Shown here in pieces: positions 54,423-64,000 of a stretch of DNA of 64,000 nt. Below the pieces are notes generated by a model that did not search any database, was not told where the DNA came from, and was given only the letters and a program-made list of their open reading frames with translations. The stretch lies in assembly GCA_049487715.1 (NCBI GenBank), contig CP150587.1, positions 124,001 to 188,000 on the forward strand, in the 5' to 3' direction. Positions within the stretch are counted from its first letter, which is position 1. The number at the start of each line of letters is the position of its first letter. Made by a program: the position numbers and the translations under genes. The DNA is from Pycnococcus provasolii. Its lineage: Eukaryota; Chlorophyta; Pseudoscourfieldiophyceae; Pseudoscourfieldiales.

Positions 54423-55964
54423 ATGGCCATGGCAGCCATGGCAAACGTGTCTCTCTCGAAGCTCAGGCTCAGTTCGTATGGAAGTGTGCGTGCTTTGCGT
54501 GCTTCGTCTGCTTCGTCATCATTGGCGTCGTTTTCTTTGGCTTCGTTTTCTTCATTGTCTTTGGTTGAATTTAATGTTGTGGGAGAGTTCGTGCCTGTTG
54601 GATCATTGATGGACGTTGGTGCGTCGTCAGGGTCGTCTTCAGGGTCAGGGTCTTCTGGGAAAACAAAGTTGGTCAAGTCATCTGTGGAGGATGTTGTTGT
54701 TTCTAAGGAGGCGTCTTCTGGTGGTGCAGAGAAGAAGCTTGGTTCGTTTTTGCCGGAAGTTGCGCCTTCGGGACAACAGAAATCTCAACCTTCTGGGCTC
54801 TCGTCGGTTTTCGCGCCGATCTTAGGGAGTGTGTCCCTATTGGGTTCGTTATCGAAAGCGAAACAACAAGATAAGGCGGCTGTACTCGTGCGCACGTCAG
54901 CGAAAGATATCACGACGCGCATGCAACAGGCAGCCACGCAAGGAACTACAGGCTTAATGAAACCCGCTCTTATGCTCGGAGGATCCGCAGGCGTGGGAAA
55001 GTCGGTCAACGTCGCTCTATCAGTCGCACACGCAAGGTCGCAAGGGTGGATCGCCATGTACGTGCCAGACGCAGCCCTCGTCGTGAACGGCTCGGATATC
55101 AAGACGTTCGACTACGGAGATGAAGGCGAGAAAATTCCGCCGTTCTTCGATACGCCGAAAGGCGCAACCACCATACTCAAGAATATGCTGCAGGCGCACG
55201 GCGAACAGCTGGACGACATGCCAATACCGAACCGGCCATTCAAGGAACGCTTCGAGTTCCTTGGCGAGTCGTTCGACGAACTTCCCGCCGGAGCCAGCAT
55301 GGACGACGTCGCCACGCTAGGAAGCCTCGTGCGCTGGGGAGTCGCGGAACATGGCGACGCAACCGCCGCGCTCATCAGGCTACGCGTTATGCTCCCGCGA
55401 CTCAGCACGGCGCCCGTTCTCTTCGCCGTAGATGCGTACAACGCGCTCTTCGCGAAGACGTTGGAGTCGTACAACAGAACGCAACTCCCACCTATATCCT
55501 TGTCCGGTGAAGCGCGAGGCGCGACGAAGGGGGCGCCGGTGCGCAGCCGAAACGAATACGCGGAAGAGCTTGACGAAAGGAAAAACAAGGCAATTTGGGC
55601 GTCGCAGTGCCGCGCGACGTGGGCACTGCGCATCGCGCACGAGGGTGCGGGACCGCCGCCGTACACCGCATCCGATGCCCCCGCTGAGGGTGGCGCACCT
55701 TGCGTATTCCATCTTGCGGCGTGGAGCCAGACGGCACGCCTTGCGAGCCACATCAGCAACGCCGAGGCGCGCAGGGGAATTGCGGATTTCGCGGAGCAGG
55801 CGAGCATACCACGCCTGACTCCAAGCGAGACGCGCGATCTGCTGCGACACTACAGTGACATTGGCTTGCTCGACACACCTCCAACCGAGACACTGGCGAG
55901 CGAGTGGACAATACTAGCAGGAGGCAGCGGAAAGCGCCTACGCGAGCTTGCGGAGACGTTCTAG
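54423..55964 (+). CDS. DAP3: Mitochondrial small-subunit ribosomal protein mS29 (DAP3)
   Basis: mS29 is a GTP-binding protein of the mitoribosomal small subunit. The P-loop region reads LMLGGSAGVGKSVNVALSVAHARSQGWIAMYVPDA in two runs: GGSAGVGKS (about residue 188) and GWIAMYVPDA, which is the diagnostic DAP3 pairing. A later APVLFAVDAYNALF gives the second conserved strand. The N-terminus is Ser/Arg/Leu-rich (MAMAAMANVSLSKLRLSSYG) as in a mitochondrial presequence. The 513-residue length is longer than usual because of a Ser/Gly-rich region after the leader. There is no intron. The two telo-box words just upstream fit a translation gene. Confidence 0.9.
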   Translation: MAMAAMANVSLSKLRLSSYGSVRALRASSASSSLASFSLASFSSLSLVEFNVVGEFVPVGSLMDVGASSGSSSGSGSSGKTKLVKSSVEDVVVSKEASSGGAEKKLGSFLPEVAPSGQQKSQPSGLSSVFAPILGSVSLLGSLSKAKQQDKAAVLVRTSAKDITTRMQQAATQGTTGLMKPALMLGGSAGVGKSVNVALSVAHARSQGWIAMYVPDAALVVNGSDIKTFDYGDEGEKIPPFFDTPKGATTILKNMLQAHGEQLDDMPIPNRPFKERFEFLGESFDELPAGASMDDVATLGSLVRWGVAEHGDATAALIRLRVMLPRLSTAPVLFAVDAYNALFAKTLESYNRTQLPPISLSGEARGATKGAPVRSRNEYAEELDERKNKAIWASQCRATWALRIAHEGAGPPPYTASDAPAEGGAPCVFHLAAWSQTARLASHISNAEARRGIADFAEQASIPRLTPSETRDLLRHYSDIGLLDTPPTETLASEWTILAGGSGKRLRELAETF

Positions 55965-56205
55965 AATCACGTTCTTGCTATATATAGCCATTTTACTATT
56001 TTCACCCAACACAAATTTTTCGCCACTAGGGCGCACCCACTTCGTCTCTCTCCATGATTTCTGTTCAAACACAAAATACGCGGAAAGCAACATCACACAT
56101 CACCAGTCGAAAATACGAAAAAAAATGCTGCTTGATGTTGTCCACGCGATTTTTCTTTCATTCGTGCGAGAGCCTCGCCCGCGCGTTTTTTGTTTTCGTA
56201 CACGC

Positions 56206-59200
56206 TCACTCCTCCGCCTCGTCGTTGGCGGGTGTCGTGGCAGCCGCGGCTGTGGCGACGACAGGTGCGGAATCCGACCCGGCTGGTGCAGGTGCGCCAG
56301 CGGTTCCGGACTCCGACGGGGTGTCCGAGCCGCGCTGTTTCAGCGTGATCTTGTCGCCGAGCGACAGTGCAATGCCTTGCGTCTTGCTGCGGATGCGGAT
56401 GTAGCCACTCAATTTGCCGTCCGTGGGACTTCGCTCCACGCTCACGTTCACGAGTGCATCCTCGCCGAACACGCTCTTTGCGTAGAGGTTCGCCGCCAGG
56501 AAGCCGCACTCACCCTCCAGCGCAAGATGCGGCGTGAGACATCGCATGTTCGTCGACTTCACAATGTGATTCAGGTACTGGCGCACGTCTGTCATCGACG
56601 TGTTCACCGCAACCTTGTTCTCCCACTCGAACTCCGCCCACATATTGCGGAATGCCGCGTCTGCGCACGATGCCGGGTGAATGTAGTCCATGATATCGAT
56701 GTGAATGTCGTTCAGCACCACCACGTTGCGCCCATCCCCTCCCGTGGTCGCGGCGCCGGGCGCCGTCGTCTCGTACACGATGTTGCCGAAGATCACGCCC
56801 GTCTCCGTCGACGAAACCTTGATGTTAGCGCGAATGTGCTTCGACGTCCGCGGTGCGAGCGTGTGGTTCTGCGGTCGCTCCACGAGCTTCAAATCACCCA
56901 TCGTCGCGAGCTCGAGGTTGAGGTTCTGCATCGTGTGAGCCGTGCGGTTGAGCACTGTCACGTCAAGCACGATGTCGTACTGGTGCACGGTGACGTACGC
57001 CTCGGCGTACACGGGATCTGAGAAACCTGTCAACTGCAGCACGCGCTTCAGCCTCGTGTCATCCAACCGGCGCTGGCTCTCGGCATCGTAGCCCGTCGCC
57101 TTGGAAATATCCTGCTGTGCGAGATCCTCGTACTCAATCTGAGACATGCCCTTCGCCTGGTTGAACTTGAGGTGTGTCGACAGCTCAATCACGTCGTCGG
57201 GCTGGCACATCGTCTGCTTGAGCGTCTCCTTGTCGCTCTCCTCCTTCGCACGCGCGCGCTTCTCGTCCACCATCTGCGCGTACGATGCTCGGCACTCGTC
57301 CACCCAGACAGCCTCGAGGTTTGAAACGTCGTCCGAGCCCTTGGATCCCATGAGAAGCGACACGGCGCGCACGCACGCGCCGATGCGCGACCTGCTGTCG
57401 TCGTCCATGGGGCTGGAGCACGCGGCGCTCTCGCCCAGCCTGAGGATGGCGGCGAAGTACAGCAGCGACATGCCAAGCACGCGGCGCATCTCCTCGTCGC
57501 TCAGGCTCCTCGCCGCGCCGTTGAGCTTGACGAGCTTGAACAGCAGCTTCGTCCACGTAGCGCACACGATCGCGCCGGTGTAGAAGTCCCCGCTGAGCAG
57601 CAGTGCTCGCAGATGCGGGCAGTTTGGATGTGCCCACGCCGGCGCGATGACGCCGCCTGGCAGCACAACGCCGCCCGCGTTGGCACTGAGCGACGACGCG
57701 TCAGGTCCCTCTGACACCGCCGCCTGGCTCGCGTACGTGCCGTCGGCGAGCACGACAGGTTTTGTGGATGCGCCGGCTGATGCCGTTTGCGATGGCGCAG
57801 GCGACGATCCGTTTGCCGATGCTGTTGATGCGGCTGCATCCGCATCAGCGCTCACGGAAGCCGAGTAGTGCTCGAGGCTCTGCAGCAGCGCACCTCCTCT
57901 CGTGTCGTACAGAGCCGTGGCGGCACCCGGTGTGCCCGCAGTCACCGCCATGCTGCCTGCGGATGCGGGTGCGGACAGCGGCAGCAGTCCGAGGCCTTCG
58001 CGCAGCTTGGCGATGGCTGAGCCAACCTCGTCCTTGCTCTCGGCGTACTCGCCGATGATCCACAGAACGGTGGACACGACGCGACCTGCCCGGATGGTGT
58101 CCATGGAGTCGAGCAGGCGCTTCACGATGCCCGATCGCAGCTTGGCATTTGTCTGAGCAATCTCTCGAATGAAGTACGCAACGTCCGCGGCGGCTGCCAC
58201 CGCCGCGGTGCTCGATCCGAGCCCGACGATAGATGCGAGCGGCGAGCCCGCACCTCCGAGAGCCGCGGACGCCGCGGACGCGGTGGACCCCGTTCCGCCC
58301 GTGACGGCGGCGATAATGGCGGGGATGGAGTTTGTGTCGGTGGACAGGAAGTCCATCATGATGTAGACGACGCTCTCCGCAACGTCGGGGAACTTCACCG
58401 CGCACTTGTGGATTGCGCTGACGAGCATGCTCCTGTACTCGAGCATCGCCTTGTCGGCGGAGGTGGTCTCGGTCGCCGCCGCCGCGGTTGCCGCGGCGTG
58501 CGTCTTCACCACCTCGCGCTTCAGCAGGGTCACCGCCTCGTCGATGTTCTTGCCCGTGACAAGGTCGAGCGCGAGCTCGAGCGTCTTGGCGCGCACGTCC
58601 ATCGACGGCGACGCCATCGCGCGAAGCACGTCCATGAGGCTGTCCTGCATGACGTCGCGGTGCTTTTCCTTGAGGTCCTGCAGCCGATCGAGGACGATGA
58701 GCTTGACGTTGTTGTCGCTTTGCGAGATGAGCAGCTGCGTGTAGCAGTTCGCCGCGGCGCGCACCGCCGTGGGCGCGGACGAGAGCGAGATGAGCGTTCC
58801 TGCGCACTCGTACACGACGCCGGCGCTTTGGCTCTGCAGCAGCGTGAGGATGATTTTAATGTACTTGCCCTTGGATTCCGGCGCGACGCGGCACATCTTG
58901 CGGATGAGTTCGAGCACCTGCATCTGCAGAATATCTCCCCAGTTGCTCATTTGGTCGAGCTTCGACATGAGGTACTCGACCGCGCGATCCTGGAAGTGTG
59001 CGCAGAGCATCTTGAATGCGTTGCGTCGTGCGCTCAGGTCGCTTTCGGTGCTGAGAAACTTCTCGACAATCTCCGCGGCATCTCCGAGCATCATGTCGCC
59101 GTTCGGGAGACGGTAGATGGCTTCGACGGCGAGAACGGCGTTGCGTCGCACGAACGAGTGCCTGTGCTCGAGGTTTGCGAGCACGGACGGCACGAGCGGT

Positions 59201-59616
59201 TCGAGTAGCTCCGCCTCGGTGATGCGGCAGAGGAAGCGCAGCGTGCACCCTCGGATGTACTCGTTGGGGTGCTGGAGGTTGTTTCTGAGGTTTTGGCAGA
59301 TGAGAATCATCTCTGGCAGCACCTTTCCGTTTGCGTCCGTCTTTTCGATGATCTCGAGGTACAGAAGCAGAAGTTTCTGCACGGTGTGATCGTCGCTGGG
59401 AAGGACGTATCGGACGACTGTGATGAACAGCTGCGGCAGCGTCTCGCCGTTCAGGAGGCACATGATCGCCTTTTTGAGTGCGAGCACCTTCGCCTCGTTG
59501 TCCCCACTTTCGAGCGCCTCCTTGATGTCCGACGCCGCGGACGCTTTGTCGAAGTGCACCAGCATGGTGCACGACCGTTCGACGACCGAGGACGGGCCCG
59601 TGTTTGCACCCTGCAT
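56206..59616 (-). CDS. COPB1: Coatomer subunit beta (beta-COP)
   Basis: Beta-COP is part of the COPI coat of Golgi-derived retrograde vesicles. The 1136-residue product starts with the adaptin-like solenoid: KALESGDN-type helices, FITVVRYVLPSDDHTVQKLLL, HPNEYIRGCTLRFLCRI and HRHSFVRRNAVLAVEAIYR. The C-terminal half has the beta-COP appendage features, ending in a strand with GFLAANLYAKSVFGEDALVN. Two Ala/Ser/Thr-rich inserts (about 435-480 and 540-640) are lineage-specific additions; they sit between helices and keep the frame. The ATG at 59616 begins a normal start. It is intronless. Confidence 0.95.
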   Translation of the reverse strand: MQGANTGPSSVVERSCTMLVHFDKASAASDIKEALESGDNEAKVLALKKAIMCLLNGETLPQLFITVVRYVLPSDDHTVQKLLLLYLEIIEKTDANGKVLPEMILICQNLRNNLQHPNEYIRGCTLRFLCRITEAELLEPLVPSVLANLEHRHSFVRRNAVLAVEAIYRLPNGDMMLGDAAEIVEKFLSTESDLSARRNAFKMLCAHFQDRAVEYLMSKLDQMSNWGDILQMQVLELIRKMCRVAPESKGKYIKIILTLLQSQSAGVVYECAGTLISLSSAPTAVRAAANCYTQLLISQSDNNVKLIVLDRLQDLKEKHRDVMQDSLMDVLRAMASPSMDVRAKTLELALDLVTGKNIDEAVTLLKREVVKTHAAATAAAATETTSADKAMLEYRSMLVSAIHKCAVKFPDVAESVVYIMMDFLSTDTNSIPAIIAAVTGGTGSTASAASAALGGAGSPLASIVGLGSSTAAVAAAADVAYFIREIAQTNAKLRSGIVKRLLDSMDTIRAGRVVSTVLWIIGEYAESKDEVGSAIAKLREGLGLLPLSAPASAGSMAVTAGTPGAATALYDTRGGALLQSLEHYSASVSADADAAASTASANGSSPAPSQTASAGASTKPVVLADGTYASQAAVSEGPDASSLSANAGGVVLPGGVIAPAWAHPNCPHLRALLLSGDFYTGAIVCATWTKLLFKLVKLNGAARSLSDEEMRRVLGMSLLYFAAILRLGESAACSSPMDDDSRSRIGACVRAVSLLMGSKGSDDVSNLEAVWVDECRASYAQMVDEKRARAKEESDKETLKQTMCQPDDVIELSTHLKFNQAKGMSQIEYEDLAQQDISKATGYDAESQRRLDDTRLKRVLQLTGFSDPVYAEAYVTVHQYDIVLDVTVLNRTAHTMQNLNLELATMGDLKLVERPQNHTLAPRTSKHIRANIKVSSTETGVIFGNIVYETTAPGAATTGGDGRNVVVLNDIHIDIMDYIHPASCADAAFRNMWAEFEWENKVAVNTSMTDVRQYLNHIVKSTNMRCLTPHLALEGECGFLAANLYAKSVFGEDALVNVSVERSPTDGKLSGYIRIRSKTQGIALSLGDKITLKQRGSDTPSESGTAGAPAPAGSDSAPVVATAAAATTPANDEAEE

Positions 59617-61283
59617 GATGATACATAAGGTATTGGTTGATGTTGTATGGTGTGCGTGTGTGTGTGTGTGTGGTTAGTTGGGTTGTATATTTGTTTATCA
59701 GGTGTATGTGGAAGGGAAGGAGCAAGGAGAGCCGCGCGCGCGCGCAGAGAGAGAGAAGGGCAGAGAGTAAGGGGGCAGAGCAGAGAGCGCCGATCGCCGA
59801 TCCCCCTCCGAAAGTTGTTGACGACGATGCCACCACCATGACGCGAAAAACCACACACGACGCGCGTGCGTGTTATCGGTAGATCGCCGAGCACGAGCAC
59901 GACGAGCCCATGCAAGGGGACACCTATATAGACACCATAAAGACACCAGGAGACACACACATAAAGGCACACGGAGACACCAGGAGACACACACACACAA
60001 GGGGCCATATCAACAACACCATGTTCACGCACCATTCCCGCCATGGCGAAAAACAGGTTCGAGATGGCCTTCCGGAAGCCGATGGGACGACGCCCGACGC
60101 CCGGAGAGGAAAAGAAATGAGGGTTTCGCCACCCGGACCCGCTGGGCTGCGAGTTCACGGGGACCGCACTTGTATTTTACACCTAACCCTAAGGTACCTC
60201 CCGTCCCGAGGTTACGAGGGGGCTATGTAACCCTAGCTAGGGTAATCGGGCCATACAGCCTAAGCTAGACGAAGCTAGGGAGGTGCCTAACCCTAACCCG
60301 AATCGTGAAATTCCTAAGGTTACCTTATTAGCTACCTTTACGATAGGGGAGTGGTTTGGTAACCCTACCTTTATCTTTTTAACGAGTTTAGGTCCTTGTT
60401 ATTTCCCCTTGTTCTTACCACGGTTCAATAGACAATAACTAAGGTATGTAGTCCGTGCGCGGACAACACACCAGCTCAACAGGGTGGTACAGAACTCGCT
60501 CAAGAGTCAAGAGCTCCTCAAGTCTGCAAGTCGTGGTCGCATCAACAGTCCAACTCTCATCAAACAAGCAAAAGGCGGAGAGTCAGGTTATTACAACAGT
60601 ACGAAACGCCGGTCGGGTCCCACAAGTGACAATTAATGCCGCAATGGGATCCCGGACCCATCGGCGATCGATCGAGGGAATCTAAAAGGTATGTACCGCC
60701 GAGTGGCGCCGACCAGGTGCTCGTAAGTGTACCGTAGTAACCGTACTAACCTTACGATAGTTAAGATTAGGCGGATTCGAGCGAGCCAACGAGGCTCGCC
60801 ACGAGAACGGATCAAAGCACCGGTTCTCCCATCCCAGGGATTACCTTAAACCGGTATAAGGACGCCCTCAGCAAGTGTCGCACCAAGCCACCAACCACTC
60901 CCCTTAACCGGTCATCAGGTCGGGTATATACTCCAGTAACTCCAAAACCAACCCGGTCGGACGCCAGCTGCGCACCCCCCCTGTGGTCGGACGCCACAAC
61001 CAACCCCGGGAACCCGGTGGATTTAACAAGTCGCTCGCTTATTAAAGCAACCCGCCTTATTACCTGTACAGTATGTAACCCGACCGGTGCGGTGGGTTTT
61101 TCCCCCCGACAGACAAAGTTTGCATCGCATCGATCGGCATTTTCTTTCCAGAACGAACCACCCTACCCCCCGGGGGGTAGTTCCGTTTCCGTTTCGGGCA
61201 GAACGGAACGGAACTGGGCCCCCCCCCCCCAACTTGCCGAATCAATATTTAATTAATTAGCAGCTTAAGCTTGCTTATATAGT
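59617..61283. other. Long intergenic region upstream of beta-COP and the coiled-coil gene
   Basis: Divergent promoters. Holds a GT microsatellite (59646-59672), an AG/CG-rich stretch (59730-59760), GGAGACAC repeats (59936-59995), several CCCTAA/TAGGGT words (60188, 60230-60300) and a poly-C run (61220-61230). No gene is supported. Confidence 0.5.
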
Positions 61284-63272
61284 ATGTCAGCACAGACTAC
61301 TGCTCTGTCGGCGTCCGATGCCATAGCCTCGCAACTCTTAGTAGACTCGATAACTGAAGCGGAGGCTGTCGCCATTGCGAACGACGCGGGGGCCGGGAAA
61401 AACTTTGGGGAGGAGGGTGCGTCTGGGGAGGCGGTGGAGGCGCCGGCTGCGGCTCCGGCTGCACCTGCAGAGGTGGCTCAGGACGCAAACGCAAGTGCTC
61501 CTGAAGCGGCGGCGGCTCCTGCGGCTGAAGCAGCAGATGCTGATGCACCAGCAACTTCAGCAGATGTTGATGCAGCTTCAGCAGCAGCAGCAGCCGCCGC
61601 AGCCGCCGCCGCCGCTACTGCAACTGACACCACGACAGCACACGACGCCGCGCAGCGAACGGTCGACTTGGACGAAATTCCACCGCCGCCGCCACCTCTG
61701 GAGTCGCCGAACCCAAAGTCTGTCACCTTTAGCAACAAAAATACCGTGCGCCGGCGCACCGCGAGGGCGCCGCCAAGGGAACCCGCGCACCTGAAGCGCA
61801 TTCCCATACACAAAAACGTGCGGAGTGACCTGCTCGCCGCACGCGCACCTCTGCTCGCGGGAAGTCAGGACTGGGACAACTACACGCCCATGGCGCAGGC
61901 TGGCGCGGGACCGAGACTCACGCTCGAGCCGGGAAAGGCGGGCGCGCAGCCGAAGCACCTACGCGAAAAGACGCTCAGGCTAGGAAAGGCGCCGTACAAG
62001 GCGAAACTGAGCACAGACCCGAACGCCAACCTGGACTCGACGTTCGGCGTCAACGACCCGCAGCTGTCGAAAGAATCGCTCGACTTTGGACACCCCGACG
62101 ACGACCCGGGATTCAACGACGCGAGGCCGATGGTGGCGCGCGAGTCCGTGGACCCGCTCGACATCGTCGACAACATGAGCATGGAGGCGCAGCTGAGGTA
62201 CTATCGCGCGGCATTCTACGAGTCGAAGCGGCAGACGACGGCGCTCGAGCGGCGCGCGGGAACGGAGCTGCTGAGGCTCGAAGGACACAACGACATGCTG
62301 CAGAGCATGACGATGGCGCAGAAGGAGTACATCGGCGAAATTCTCGCGTCCAACGCCGCGCTGCGCCAGGAGATGATTGACATGGAGCAGAGCACGCGGC
62401 TGGACGTGCAGGAAATATCCACGACGCAAAACGCGATGCGCGCGCGTGTGGAGTCGCTCGAGCGCCTGCTCGCGAAGCAGACGGACCTGCACGCGAGGGA
62501 GCTGGATGCGTCCGTCGCTCAGTTTGAGGCGCTCAAGGCGGAGCGCCTGGCACTCGCGCGCGCGATCGGATCGCTCGCGACGGCGACGCTCGGCGGGTCG
62601 AACCCGGCGCCGGAGGTGGTTGGCGAGGAGGCTGCGGAGGCGCTCGCCGCGGGCGACGAGCCGATCCCTCGCAATGCTGAGGCGTGGGCGAAGTTCTCGT
62701 ACGGCCGCGCGGATGCCGCCGGCAGTCCTGCAAAGAGCAAGTCTCTGCGTGGCGGGCGCGGCATTGGCGGCGACGGCGATCGCGCCGTGGCTGCGCTCGC
62801 CGCTCAGATCAAGCGGCTTCACACAGGCCGCGAGTCGGCTCGTTCGGATCTCGCGTTGTCTCAGTCTGAGCGTGACGCGCTTACGTCCGCCCTTGGCACG
62901 GTGGACGACGACTACTCGCGCGTCGAGTCTGCCGTCGTGCACCTGCTTGGCGTGGCGACGAGCCTGGGTGCGAAGATGCGCATTCCCGCGCTCGCGCCGA
63001 GTCAGATTGACGCGAAGACTCTCGCGGGAAGCCTTCGTGTTGTCAGCCACGTGCTCGAGAAGGCGCACGGCGTCGTGGACGAGGAGGAGGAGGAGAAGGC
63101 GGCGTTGCAGGCAAAGGTGGTTGAGCTTGAATTTTACCAGAAGTTGCACGAGAACCTCGAGCAGCAGGCGTCCGCGGATGCTGACGCGGACGCGGATGCG
63201 GGTCTTACGAGCGCGGAGCCGAGCGCGCCGACCGCCGTTGGCGGCGCACTTCTTGAGGAGGCGAGTGCTTAG
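61284..63272 (+). CDS. Unrecognised Ala-rich coiled-coil protein
   Basis: A 662-residue ORF from the ATG at 61284. The first 130 residues are Ala-rich low complexity (a poly-Ala run near 105-115 from GCA/GCC repeats). A Pro-rich and basic part follows (PPPPPPLESPNPKSV, VRRRTARAPPREP). Residues about 290-420 (LRYYRAAFYESKRQ, ERRAGTELLRLEG) and 490-540 form coiled coils, and the C-terminal 60 residues are acidic with an Asp-Ala repeat. The conserved-looking middle (HLREKTLRLGKAPYKAKL) lacks a domain I can name. A cytoskeletal or scaffolding role would be a guess. Confidence 0.6.
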   Translation: MSAQTTALSASDAIASQLLVDSITEAEAVAIANDAGAGKNFGEEGASGEAVEAPAAAPAAPAEVAQDANASAPEAAAAPAAEAADADAPATSADVDAASAAAAAAAAAAAATATDTTTAHDAAQRTVDLDEIPPPPPPLESPNPKSVTFSNKNTVRRRTARAPPREPAHLKRIPIHKNVRSDLLAARAPLLAGSQDWDNYTPMAQAGAGPRLTLEPGKAGAQPKHLREKTLRLGKAPYKAKLSTDPNANLDSTFGVNDPQLSKESLDFGHPDDDPGFNDARPMVARESVDPLDIVDNMSMEAQLRYYRAAFYESKRQTTALERRAGTELLRLEGHNDMLQSMTMAQKEYIGEILASNAALRQEMIDMEQSTRLDVQEISTTQNAMRARVESLERLLAKQTDLHARELDASVAQFEALKAERLALARAIGSLATATLGGSNPAPEVVGEEAAEALAAGDEPIPRNAEAWAKFSYGRADAAGSPAKSKSLRGGRGIGGDGDRAVAALAAQIKRLHTGRESARSDLALSQSERDALTSALGTVDDDYSRVESAVVHLLGVATSLGAKMRIPALAPSQIDAKTLAGSLRVVSHVLEKAHGVVDEEEEEKAALQAKVVELEFYQKLHENLEQQASADADADADAGLTSAEPSAPTAVGGALLEEASA

Positions 63273-63406
63273 AGCTTACCTTGCCACGTCACAGTGAGTA
63301 AACAAACGGCTTCGTTTCTGACGTTATTTACAAATCATTTCTGAGTTGAATAAAAGAAATAAAAGAAAAGGGTAAGAAGTAGTTTACAACACGTGAACGT
63401 AGACCC

Positions 63407-63431
63407 ATATATATATATATATATATATATT
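63407..63431. repeat. AT microsatellite
   Basis: About 12 AT dinucleotides in the 3' region between two convergent genes. Confidence 0.95.
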
Positions 63432-63548
63432 AAAGTCGTATTCACTCCCAGACACCAGACAGTATTGTTTTTCCCGTACAAAGAAGTTTTGTTTATATAA
63501 AAAAACCTGTTCCGCTTGAGTATGCATAACTTGTATGGTTGGTGTGTA

Positions 63549-64000
63549 CTAGTCGTTAAGTATGAACCGTATGAATTCGTCGTAGTCAATCGCACCGTCA
63601 CCTGAGACGTCCGCAAGTCGTATGATATCGTCCACTTCGTCGTTCGTGAGTTTTTCACCCACTAGCGACATCGCCGCACGCAGTTCGTCCCGTGTGATAA
63701 CCCCTTCTCCACTTTTATCAAACGTGCTGAACACTTCCCTAAGTTCCGCTTCGGGGTTGCCTTCGTTCATCTTCCGGAGCATCATGGTTAAGAACTCGGG
63801 GAAGTCGATTTCGCCGTTACCGTCCGCGTCAATTTCCTTCACCATAGCTTCGACTTCGACCAGGGTGGGTTTTTGACCCAGCGAGCGCATAACATCCCCC
63901 AGTTCGTCACTGGTGATTGACCCACCTCCATCTTTATCAAAAATCGCAAACGCCTCCTTGAACTCACGTACTTGCTGACGCGTCAAGTACGGCCACTCAC
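63549..64000 (-). CDS. CAM: Calmodulin, 5' end outside the window
   Basis: Four complete EF-hand loops are present: [36 protein letters not shown] and [12 protein letters not shown], with all calcium-ligand positions (1, 3, 5, 12) acidic or polar as expected. The first helix [13 protein letters not shown] is typical of calmodulin. The frame is open to the window edge ([10 protein letters not shown]), so the start lies outside; the first Leu codon is not a start. Loops 3 and 4 are more diverged than in canonical calmodulin ([10 protein letters not shown], and [11 protein letters not shown] in the following helix), so a calmodulin-like protein is possible. It lies convergent with the coiled-coil gene. 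Confidence 0.9.
   Translation of the reverse strand, partial: EWPYLTRQQVREFKEAFAIFDKDGGGSITSDELGDVMRSLGQKPTLVEVEAMVKEIDADGNGEIDFPEFLTMMLRKMNEGNPEAELREVFSTFDKSGEGVITRDELRAAMSLVGEKLTNDEVDDIIRLADVSGDGAIDYDEFIRFILND

Noticed and set aside
57845-63297. Arg-rich ORFs antisense or out of frame to beta-COP and to the coiled-coil gene
   Set aside because: High GC third positions keep these frames open; they have no domains and overlap well-supported genes fully.

Overview
This window is nuclear DNA from a photosynthetic eukaryote, most likely a green alga of prasinophyte grade. Supporting signs are plant-type genes (an RPT5 ending in a plant-like LNYYA tail, a class I EPSP synthase with a transit-like leader, a BAHD acyltransferase, a plastid-type Mpv17 protein). 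TGTAA motifs, the poly(A) signal known from chlorophytes, lie just after many stop codons. Nearly every gene is a single open exon; only TIM10 and TMA7 clearly need an intron. Genes lie on both strands with short spacers and there are no operons.

Layout. 0-1.3 kb: the 3' end of a repeat/Cys-rich protein and fragments of a PAP/fibrillin gene. 1.4-2.7 kb: RPT5 (-). 3.3-8.7 kb: two tandem paralogues of an unrecognised Ala/Lys-rich, probably plastid-targeted repeat family. 8.9-9.6 kb: a broken unknown gene. 10.1-17.0 kb: a cation/proton antiporter, a BAHD acyltransferase (-), EPSP synthase with one frame break, and an Mpv17/PMP22 protein (-). 18.6-20.7 kb: a single-ORF fusion of a TauD-type Fe(II)/2-oxoglutarate dioxygenase with a barbiturase/cyanuric acid hydrolase-type ring-opening amidohydrolase. 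21.6-29 kb: a SAMHD1-like HD hydrolase, a membrane-anchored methyltransferase-like protein (-), an F-box-like/HEAT-repeat gene with a frame break, and AMMECR1 (-). 30.5-31.7 kb: convergent TIM10 and TMA7. 33.4-38.8 kb: a bacterial-style TIR-TM-coiled-coil protein with 28 nearly identical WD40 repeats (-). 39.4-41.7 kb: an F-box-like/ankyrin-like protein. 42.3-53.5 kb: a giant polycystin-type channel. 53.6-54.0 kb: HEAT gene debris. 54.4-59.6 kb: mitoribosomal mS29/DAP3 and beta-COP (-). 61.3-63.3 kb: an unrecognised coiled-coil protein. 63.5 kb to the edge: calmodulin (-, partial).

The strongest candidates for undescribed biology are the dioxygenase-barbiturase fusion, which suggests channelled oxidation and ring opening of a heterocycle; the TIR-WD40 receptor-like protein with a recently duplicated 8-repeat block; the polycystin whose huge ectodomain appears to sit between its first and second membrane helices; and the new plastid repeat family. 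Several conserved genes are split by apparent one-base losses, mostly in short homopolymers. Either base-level assembly errors or real pseudogenes would explain this, and both should be considered before treating those genes as broken.
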